Shown here: piece after piece, positions 14,996-20,312 of the stretch | Position numbering within the stretch: the stretch's first letter is position 1 | How the letters are laid out: each line of letters opens with the position of its first letter | Assembly (NCBI GenBank): GCA_031359995.1 | Contig: JANMAT010000020.1 | Span: 1 to 20,312, forward strand | DNA length: 20,312 nucleotides | Source of the DNA: JANMAT01 sp031359995 | GTDB lineage: Bacteria; Actinomycetota; Acidimicrobiia; Acidimicrobiales; Ilumatobacteraceae | Reading direction: 5' to 3' | Position numbers and translations under genes: made by a program | The notes under the pieces: model-generated | What the model was told of the DNA's origin: nothing | Databases searched by the model: none | What the model saw: only the letters and a program-made list of their open reading frames with translations

Positions 14996-16507
14996 GTGAG
15001 CACTCCCAAGCGCGCCCTGCTGTCCGTGTTCGACAAGTCCGGGATCGTGGAACTGGCTCGCGGCCTCCACGAGGTCGGTTGGGAGCTGGTGTCGTCGGGG
15101 GGTACCGCCCGCGCCCTGGCCGACGCCGGCATCCCGGTGCTCGACGTGGCCGACGTGACCGGGTCGCCGGCCATCCTGGGCCACCGCGTGGTCACGCTGC
15201 ACCCGAAGGTGCACGGTGGCATCCTCGCCGACCTATCGCTGGCCGAGCACCGTGACGACCTCGCCGCCCATGGCATCGACCCCATCGCGCTGGTGGTCGT
15301 GAACCTCTACCCGTTCGGTGCCCAGCCCGGCATCGAGATGATCGACGTGGGCGGGCCCACCATGGTGCGCGCTGCGGCCAAGAACCACGCGCACGTCGGC
15401 GTCGTGGTCGACCCCGCCGACTACGACGGGGTGCTCGCCGAGATCCGTTCGGATGGCGCGCTCGGCGCCGACACGCGCCGCCGTCTGGCCCGCGCCGCCT
15501 TCGCCCACACCGCGGCCTACGACGCCGCCATCGTCACCTGGCTCGACGCCACGGAGCCGTCGCCCGAGGCGTTGCCGCCCACCATCCACCTGGCGCTCGA
15601 GCGGGCCCAGTCGCTGCGCTACGGCGAGAACCCGCACCAGCAGGGTGCCCGCTACCGCCGCATCGGCACCACCGGCTGGTGGGACACCGCCGTGCAGCAC
15701 GGTGGCAAGGAGCTGTCGTACCTGAACCTGTACGACGCCGAGGCGGCGTGGCGGCTGGTGCACCGCTTCGACGGCCCCGCCGCCGTCGTGGTGAAGCACG
15801 CCAACCCGTGCGGCGTGGCCATCGCCGACGACATCACCGCGGCGTACCGGGCGGCCCACGCGTGCGATCCGGTCAGCGCGTTCGGCGGCATCGTGGCGCT
15901 GAACCGGCGGGTGCCGCTGGCCTTGGCCGAGGCGCTGGCGCCGGTGTTCTCCGAGGTGATCGTGGCGCCCGGCTACGACGACGACGCCCTGGCCGTGCTC
16001 ACGGCCAAGAAGAACCTGCGCGTGCTCACGGCGTCGGCCCCCGGCGCCGAACCGCTCGACCTGCGCGCCATCGACGGCGGTCTGCTCGTGCAGGAGCGCG
16101 ACCCGGTGTCGCTCGATCGCTCCACGTGGACCGTCGTCAGCGAGCGCCAGCCCACCGAGGCCGAGTGGCGCGACATCGTGTTCGGGTGGGCGGTGGTGGC
16201 CGCGGTGAGCTCGAACGCCATCGTGGTCGCCCGCGACGGCCGGGCCATCGGCATCGGCGCCGGCCAGCAGAACCGGGTCGACTCGGCCCGCATCGCCGTG
16301 CGCAAGGCCGGCCCCGCCGCCACGGGCGCGGTGGCGGCCAGCGACGCCTACTTCCCGTTCCGCGACGGCCCCGACGAGCTGGCCGCCGCCGGCATCACCG
16401 CCATCGTCGAGCCGGGCGGCAGCGTCCGCGACGCCGAGGTGCTCGCCAGCGCCGACGAGCACGGCCTCGCCCTCGTCTTCACGACCCAACGCCACTTCCG
16501 CCACTGA
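14996..16507 (+). CDS. purH: bifunctional AICAR formyltransferase/IMP cyclohydrolase
   Basis: This 503-residue enzyme catalyses the last two steps of purine synthesis: formyl transfer from 10-formyl-tetrahydrofolate to AICAR, then ring closure to IMP. The N-terminal IMP cyclohydrolase (MGS-like) domain shows RALLSVFDKSGIVELA, VSSGGTARALADAGI, TLHPKVHGGIL and the GGPTMVRAAAKNHAHV segment. The C-terminal transformylase domain shows SLRYGENPHQQGA, the catalytic KHANPCG (Lys267-His268), AFGGIVALNR, SSNAIV and GAGQQNRVDS. Length is standard. The GTG at 14996 gives the usual N-terminus. purN, its frequent neighbour, is absent. The next gene is metF, another folate one-carbon enzyme, though it has its own promoter. 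Confidence 0.97.
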   Translation: MSTPKRALLSVFDKSGIVELARGLHEVGWELVSSGGTARALADAGIPVLDVADVTGSPAILGHRVVTLHPKVHGGILADLSLAEHRDDLAAHGIDPIALVVVNLYPFGAQPGIEMIDVGGPTMVRAAAKNHAHVGVVVDPADYDGVLAEIRSDGALGADTRRRLARAAFAHTAAYDAAIVTWLDATEPSPEALPPTIHLALERAQSLRYGENPHQQGARYRRIGTTGWWDTAVQHGGKELSYLNLYDAEAAWRLVHRFDGPAAVVVKHANPCGVAIADDITAAYRAAHACDPVSAFGGIVALNRRVPLALAEALAPVFSEVIVAPGYDDDALAVLTAKKNLRVLTASAPGAEPLDLRAIDGGLLVQERDPVSLDRSTWTVVSERQPTEAEWRDIVFGWAVVAAVSSNAIVVARDGRAIGIGAGQQNRVDSARIAVRKAGPAATGAVAASDAYFPFRDGPDELAAAGITAIVEPGGSVRDAEVLASADEHGLALVFTTQRHFRH

Positions 16508-16546
16508 CGTTGCGGCATTGGCCGGGCCGTCGGGGCGGCGCGGCCG

Positions 16547-16552
16547 TAGGCT
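16547..16552 (+). promoter_or_regulatory. -10 element of metF, leaderless
   Basis: TAGGCT ends 7 bases before the ATG at 16560, and no Shine-Dalgarno sequence lies between them. Confidence 0.5.
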
Positions 16553-16559
16553 GGGCGCC

Positions 16560-17426
16560 ATGGCACGCATCGCAGACCTCCTGGCCGCGGGGCGCACGTT
16601 CAGCTTCGAGTTCTTCCCCCCGAAGACCGACGGCGCCCAGCTCACCCTGGGCCGCACCATCTCGGAGCTCGAACCGCTGCACCCCAGCTTCGTGTCGGTC
16701 ACCTACGGCGCCGGCGGCTCCACCCGCCAGCGCACCCACGAGGTCGTGGCCTGGGTCCGCACCGAGACGTCGATCCCGCCGATGGCCCACCTGACCTGCT
16801 TCGGCCACACCCGCGCCGAGATCGCGACGATCCTGGACGGCTACGCCGGCGTGGGCGTCGAGAACATCCTGGCCCTGCGGGGTGACCCGCCCGTCGACCC
16901 CACCGATGCCAGCCCGAGCGACTACCACTACGCCGTCGACCTCGTGCACGACATCGCCGACCGCGGCGGCTTCTCGATCGGCGTGAGCGCCCACCCCGAG
17001 GTGCACCCTCAGTCGCGCAGCCGCCAGCAGGACCGCCTGGCACTGGCTCACAAGCTGGAAGCGGCCGACTTCGCCATCACCCAGCTGTTCTTCGACGTCG
17101 AGCACTACGTGGCGCTCGTCGAGGAGCTCGCCGCCCTCAACTGCCACAAGCCGATCGTCCCCGGCATCATGCCGGTGTTGAACCTGGCCCAGATGCAGCG
17201 CATGGCACGGCTGTCGGGCGCGGCGTTCCCGGCGTGGTTGTCGGCCCGACTCGAAGCGGTGGCCGGCGATCCCGAGGAGGTGCGCAAGGTCGGCGTGGCC
17301 GCGGCCACCGAGCTGTGCCAGGCCCTGCTCGACCAGGGGGCGCCCGGGTTGCACTTCTACACGATGAACCGCTCGACCGCGACCCGCGAGATCTACGCCG
17401 ACCTGGGTTTACCCGCCCGACCGTGA
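16560..17426 (+). CDS. metF: methylenetetrahydrofolate reductase
   Basis: The 288-residue flavoprotein reduces 5,10-methylene-tetrahydrofolate to 5-methyl-tetrahydrofolate, which feeds methionine synthesis. It is a TIM barrel with the family start FSFEFFPPKTD (catalytic Glu17), the FAD-binding TYGAGGSTR, MAHLTCFGHTR, NILALRGDPP, and the substrate loop ITQLFFDVEHY, followed by PGIMPVLNLAQMQRMARLSGA and LHFYTMNRS. Length matches MetF proteins. The ATG at 16560 is chosen because it gives the family N-terminus and follows a TAGGCT element by 7 bases; an upstream in-frame extension of 14 residues is unsupported. A hairpin follows directly after the stop. Confidence 0.96.
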   Translation: MARIADLLAAGRTFSFEFFPPKTDGAQLTLGRTISELEPLHPSFVSVTYGAGGSTRQRTHEVVAWVRTETSIPPMAHLTCFGHTRAEIATILDGYAGVGVENILALRGDPPVDPTDASPSDYHYAVDLVHDIADRGGFSIGVSAHPEVHPQSRSRQQDRLALAHKLEAADFAITQLFFDVEHYVALVEELAALNCHKPIVPGIMPVLNLAQMQRMARLSGAAFPAWLSARLEAVAGDPEEVRKVGVAAATELCQALLDQGAPGLHFYTMNRSTATREIYADLGLPARP

Positions 17427-17431
17427 CGGCC

Positions 17432-17446
17432 GGTGCCCCGGGCACC
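17432..17446 (+). terminator. hairpin after metF
   Basis: GGTGCC-CCG-GGCACC forms a perfect 6-bp GC-rich stem with a three-base loop, 5 bases after the metF stop codon. No U tract follows. Its place between metF and the mdh promoter supports a terminator role. Confidence 0.45.
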
Positions 17447-17474
17447 ATGTTGGGATCCGACGGTGGTCCGTGCC

Positions 17475-17480
17475 TACGCT
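17475..17480 (+). promoter_or_regulatory. -10 element of mdh, leaderless
   Basis: TACGCT ends 7 bases before the ATG at 17488. A TTGGGA at 17450-17455 could be a loose -35 at a 19-base spacing. Confidence 0.5.
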
Positions 17481-17487
17481 GGCACGC

Positions 17488-18477
17488 ATGTCCGTTTCCC
17501 CCGTCCGTGTCACGATCACCGGGGCTGCTGGCCAGATCGGCTACAGCCTCCTGTTCCGCATCGCCTCCGGCCAGATGCTCGGCCCCAAGCAGCCGGTGAT
17601 CCTCCAACTCCTCGAGGTCTCGCCCGCGCTGAACGCCCTGCGCGGCGTGGCCATGGAGCTCGACGACTGCGCCTTCGCGCTGCTGGCCGGCATCGTGGCG
17701 ACCGATGACCCCAACGTCGCCTTCGCCGACAGCGACTACGCGCTGCTCGTGGGCGCCATGCCCCGCAAGGCCGGCATGGAGCGCGCCGACCTGCTGTCGG
17801 CCAACGGTGGCATCTTCAAGCCGCAGGGCGAGGCCATCGCCCGCAGCGCCAAGAAGGACATCAAGGTCCTCGTGGTGGGCAACCCGGCCAACACCAACGC
17901 CCTCATCGCCATGAGCAACGCCAAGGGCGTCGACCCGAAGCAGTTCACCGCCATGACGCGCCTCGATCACAACCGGGCCATCACCCAGATCGCCCAGAAG
18001 CTCGGCGCGCCGGTGAGCGACGTGAAGCGCATGACCATCTGGGGCAACCACTCCACGACGCAGTACCCCGACCTGTTCAACTGCAAGGTCGGCGGCAAGA
18101 ACGCCGCTCACGCGGTGGGCGATCGCAAGTGGATCGAGAACGAGTTCATCCCCACCGTCGCCAAGCGCGGCGCCGCCATCATCGAGGCCCGTGGGCTCTC
18201 GTCGGCGGCGTCGGCGGCCAACGCCGCCATCGACCACATGCACGACTGGGCACTGGGCACCACGCGCAACGACTGGGTCAGCATGGCCGTGTGCTCCGAC
18301 GGCAGCTACGGCGTGCCCGAGGGCCTCATCTCGAGCTTCCCCATCGTCTGCAAGGACGGCACCTGGGAGATCGTGCCGGGCGTGAAGATCAACGCCTTCA
18401 GCCAGAAGCGCATCGACGCCACCGTCGCCGAGCTGGAAGACGAGCGCAAGGCCGTCAAGGAGCTCGGCCTGATCTGA
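17488..18477 (+). CDS. mdh: malate dehydrogenase
   Basis: The 329-residue enzyme oxidises malate to oxaloacetate with NAD in the TCA cycle. It is of the cytosolic/actinobacterial type: the NAD-binding GAAGQIG (12-18) follows VRVTIT, then VAMELDDCAF, GAMPRKAGMERADLL (mobile active-site loop with Arg), VVGNPANTNA, MTRLDHNRA, and the active-site His188 in WGNHSTTQYPD. All catalytic elements are present and the length is normal. An upstream in-frame extension of six codons is possible, but the ATG at 17488 is preferred because a TACGCT -10 element lies 7 bases before it and the protein then starts like its family. A 6-bp hairpin overlaps its stop codon. Confidence 0.97.
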   Translation: MSVSPVRVTITGAAGQIGYSLLFRIASGQMLGPKQPVILQLLEVSPALNALRGVAMELDDCAFALLAGIVATDDPNVAFADSDYALLVGAMPRKAGMERADLLSANGGIFKPQGEAIARSAKKDIKVLVVGNPANTNALIAMSNAKGVDPKQFTAMTRLDHNRAITQIAQKLGAPVSDVKRMTIWGNHSTTQYPDLFNCKVGGKNAAHAVGDRKWIENEFIPTVAKRGAAIIEARGLSSAASAANAAIDHMHDWALGTTRNDWVSMAVCSDGSYGVPEGLISSFPIVCKDGTWEIVPGVKINAFSQKRIDATVAELEDERKAVKELGLI

Positions 18478-18490
18478 CGCGGCGGCGTCA
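18475..18490 (+). terminator. hairpin overlapping the mdh stop
   Basis: TGACGC-GGCG-GCGTCA is a perfect 6-bp stem with a four-base loop; its left arm contains the mdh stop codon. No U tract follows. It lies upstream of the TAGGGT element of the next gene and may separate the two transcripts. Confidence 0.38.
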
Positions 18491-18524
18491 TCGCATCGCC
18501 TGACGGGCGCGCTCATCGGATCGG

Positions 18525-18530
18525 TAGGGT
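18525..18530 (+). promoter_or_regulatory. -10 element of the MFS gene, leaderless
   Basis: TAGGGT ends 8 bases before the ATG at 18539, which marks the original start of the frameshifted permease. Confidence 0.45.
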
Positions 18531-18538
18531 CTTTCCCG

Positions 18539-19819
18539 ATGAGCGTCCCTGCCGCGTCCGGACCTCGCCTCCACTACGCCTGGGTCGTCGCCGCCGCCAC
18601 GTTCGTCACGTTGCTCATGGCCGCGGGCATGCGCCGGGCGTGCTCATCGGCCCGCTGCACGACGCGTTCGGTTGGGGCACGGCCGACGTCGGCCTGGCGG
18701 TGAGCGTGAACGTGCTGCTGTTCGGGTTCATGGGCCCGTTCGCCGCCGCGCTGCTGGTTGCGTTACGGGCTGCGCACGGTCGTGCCGTGCGCGCTGGCGC
18801 TGGTGGCTCTGGGCAGTGGGCTGTCGGCCACCGTGACGGCGCGCTGGCAGCTGGTGCTGTATTGGGGCGTGTTCGTGGGCATCGGCACCGGCTGCATGGC
18901 CGCGGTGCTGGCGGCCACGGTCGCCAACCGCTGGTTCGTCGCCCGCCGCGGCCTCATCACCGGCGCGCTCATGGCGGCCAGCGCCAGCGGCCAGGTCATG
19001 TTCTTCCAGGTGCTCACGCGCCTCACCACGAACGGGCACTGGCAGCGCGTGCCGGTGGTGGTGGCGCTGTGCGCCGCGGCCATGGTGATCCCGACCGCGC
19101 TCGTGTTGCGCAACAAGCCCGAGGACGTCGGGCTGCGCGCCTACGGCGCGCCCGACGGCTACCGGACGCCGGCGGGCACGAACAACCCGGTGCGCATGGC
19201 GTTGCGCGGTCTGCGCATCGTGAGCGCGAGCGGCGCGTTCTGGGTGCTGTTCGGGAGCTTCTTCGTGTGCGGCGTGTCCACCAACGGGCTCGTGCAGACC
19301 CACTTCCTGGAGGCGGCCCACGACCACGGCATCGCCCGCACCGCCGCGGCCACGCTGATCTCGCTCATCGGCCTGTTCGACATCGTCGGCACCCTGTTCT
19401 CGGGCTGGCTCACCGACCGCTACGACCCGCGCAAGCTCCTGTTCGTGTACTACGGGCTGCGGGGTCTGTCCCTGCTGCTGCTGAAGCCGGCGCTCGAGTC
19501 GGCCCACGCGCCGCTCTGGCTGTTCATCACGTTCTACGGCCTCGACTGGGTCGCCACCGTGCCGCCCACCGTGGCGCTGTGCCGCGAGCTGTGCGGCGCC
19601 GAGTGGGCCACCGTCGCCTACGGGTGGGTGTACGCCGGGCATCAGCTCGGGGCGTCCCTGGCGGCGTGGGGCGCGGGCGAGATCCGCGATCGAACGGGCA
19701 GCTACCAGCTGGCCTTCCTGGTCGCCGCCGGCTGCTGCCTGGTGGCCCGCGTGGGCGTGCTGCACGTGGGCCGCCGTCCCATCGAGGGGGCCATGGCCGC
19801 GTCTGCGCCGGCGGCCTGA
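18539..19819 (+). pseudogene. MFS transporter (monocarboxylate-type), two compensating frameshifts
   Basis: The protein is spread over three reading frames. Residues 1-32 (MSVPAASGPRLHYAWVVAAA, then TFVTLLMAAGMR) run from 18539 to about 18634. A second frame from about 18634 to 18757 continues as PGVLIGPLHDAFGWGTADVG and on to FMGPFAAALL. From 18758 to the stop the first frame returns with LRYGLRTVVPCALAL and the rest of the permease, including ANRWFVARRG, NKPEDVGLRAYG and the motif A copy GWLTDRYDPRKLL. The first break fits loss of one C in the run at 18634-18635, the second an extra G at 18756-18757. Net length equals an intact 426-residue, 12-helix MFS protein. All three parts look conserved, so this is either a very recent double mutation or two sequencing errors. 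Substrate unknown; monocarboxylates are typical for this MFS branch. Confidence 0.75.
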
Positions 19820-19833
19820 GGGGTACTGATCCC

Positions 19834-19862
19834 TTTACAACGGATCGTAACAATCGTAACGT
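19834..19862 (+). promoter_or_regulatory. sigma70-type promoter with direct repeats
   Basis: TTTACA (19834-19839) and TAACGT (19857-19862) are separated by 17 bases, an ideal -35/-10 arrangement. Between and into the -10 element lies a direct repeat, ATCGTAAC at 19844-19851 and 19853-19860 (period 9), which may be an activator or repressor site. The stretch is strikingly AT-rich for this genome. Just before it, AGGGG-TACTGA-TCCCT (19819-19834) could form a weak hairpin ending the MFS transcript. Confidence 0.55.
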
Positions 19863-19889
19863 GTCCGTAAAGAAGCGGGCGGCTCCCAC

Positions 19890-19895
19890 GGAGGT
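19890..19895 (+). promoter_or_regulatory. ribosome binding site of the PRC-barrel gene
   Basis: GGAGGT lies 7 bases before the ATG at 19903. It is the strongest Shine-Dalgarno sequence in the window and fixes the start; the leader is about 35 bases long. Confidence 0.75.
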
Positions 19896-19902
19896 GGCAC
19901 AC

Positions 19903-20208
19903 ATGAGCACGGAACTCAAGGACCGGGTCGTGATCAACGAGCGGGGCGAGAAGCTCGGCAAGGTGACCGATGTGTTGTTCGACAACCACGGTGACCCGCG
20001 CTGGGCCGTGGTGCACGGCGGCGTCCTCGCCGCGGCGCGCTACGTACCGCTCACCCGGGCGTTCACCACGCCTGACGGCCGGGTGGTGGTGCCCTACGAC
20101 AAGGCCATGATCAAGCACGCGCCCAAGGCCGACCGTGAGCACGTGCTCAGCCGCGAGCTGGAGACCCGGCTCGAACAGCACTACGAGGTCGAGCACTCCC
20201 CCTCGTAG
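19903..20208 (+). CDS. PRC-barrel domain protein
   Basis: This is a 101-residue protein. Residues about 5-70 form a PRC-barrel: the opening DRVVINERGEKLGKVTDVLF, a strand with RWAVVHGG, then AARYVPLTRAF and GRVVVPYDKAMI follow the small beta-barrel pattern shared with the photosynthetic reaction-centre H subunit and RimM. The C-terminal third is charged and probably helical (DREHVLSRELETRLEQHYEV). Stand-alone PRC-barrel proteins are often abundant, stress-induced and of unknown function. Unlike most genes here it has a canonical promoter with direct repeats and a strong ribosome binding site, suggesting high and regulated expression, and a strong inverted repeat follows it. Confidence 0.85.
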   Translation: MSTELKDRVVINERGEKLGKVTDVLFDNHGDPRWAVVHGGVLAAARYVPLTRAFTTPDGRVVVPYDKAMIKHAPKADREHVLSRELETRLEQHYEVEHSPS

Positions 20209-20226
20209 TGACGCCTCTCCCTGGAC

Positions 20227-20283
20227 GGCCCGCCCGGTCCCGACGGCACGCGGTGCCGCGCCGGCGGCGGGACCGGGCGGGCC
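20227..20283 (+). terminator. long nested GC-rich inverted repeat
   Basis: A perfect 16-bp inverted repeat pairs GGCCCGCCCGGTCCCG (20227-20242) with CGGGACCGGGCGGGCC (20268-20283). The 25-base loop holds an inner hairpin, CGGCAC-GCG-GTGCCG (20244-20258). It begins 18 bases after the PRC-barrel stop codon. No U tract follows, but the size and place fit an actinobacterial intrinsic terminator. The last 29 bases of the window hold no other feature I can support. Confidence 0.6.
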
Positions 20284-20312
20284 CGCGGGCGGCCTGGCTT
20301 CGGTCCGCCGGG

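Noticed and set aside
12604..15285. An 893-codon open frame on the minus strand
   Set aside because: It is antisense to the NarL-type regulator, the zinc-ribbon/propeller gene and the start of purH; low-complexity shadow translation without domains.
18728..19765. A 345-codon minus-strand open frame over the MFS gene
   Set aside because: The plus strand encodes recognisable MFS helices; the minus frame is a Gln/His/Arg/Gly-rich shadow.

Overview
The window is about 70% G+C, gene-dense DNA with no tRNA, rRNA, CRISPR array or insertion sequence that I can see. The gene set points to an actinobacterium: a PcrA/UvrD helicase, sucCD with a stand-alone B12-binding mutase subunit, a SigB/F sigma factor preceded by RsbW-type genes, a cytosolic-type malate dehydrogenase, and many genes that start just downstream of a TANNNT -10 element. 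An Acidimicrobiia-like lineage fits best, but this is inferred from gene style and not from any marker search.

Left part (1-5417). The window opens inside a large secreted or surface protein made of at least seven cupredoxin (type 1 copper) domains with Pro/Ala linkers and a C-terminal membrane anchor. One domain has lost its copper ligands. A convergent 2-oxoglutarate/Fe(II) oxygenase (minus strand) abuts its stop codon. A small helical protein with a WXG-like turn reads divergently from the oxygenase. Next is a MarR regulator with a perfect 13-bp palindrome upstream, coupled by an ATGA overlap to a short acyl-CoA dehydrogenase-like protein.

Middle part (5444-10766). A full-length PcrA/UvrD helicase is followed by a minus-strand membrane-anchored protein of unknown function. 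Its promoter overlaps, back to back, that of a three-gene operon: methylmalonyl-CoA mutase cobalamin-binding subunit, sucC, sucD. This operon links propionyl/methylmalonyl-CoA carbon to succinyl-CoA and substrate-level phosphorylation.

Stress-regulation part (10799-14973). Two overlapping RsbW-like genes (the second without an ATP-binding site) overlap a SigB/SigF sigma factor. Next come a NarL-type regulator with a degenerate receiver and a zinc-ribbon/transmembrane/beta-propeller protein.

Right part (14996-20312). Here are purH, metF, mdh, an MFS permease whose reading frame is broken and restored by two opposite frameshifts, and a PRC-barrel protein behind a well-formed sigma70-type promoter with direct repeats. 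The window ends in a long, perfect, nested GC-rich inverted repeat that probably acts as a terminator. Hairpins also follow metF and mdh. No gap between genes exceeds about 115 bases. The most interesting items are the degenerate multi-cupredoxin protein, the kinase/pseudokinase/sigma module, and the recurrent leaderless promoter architecture at ten start codons.
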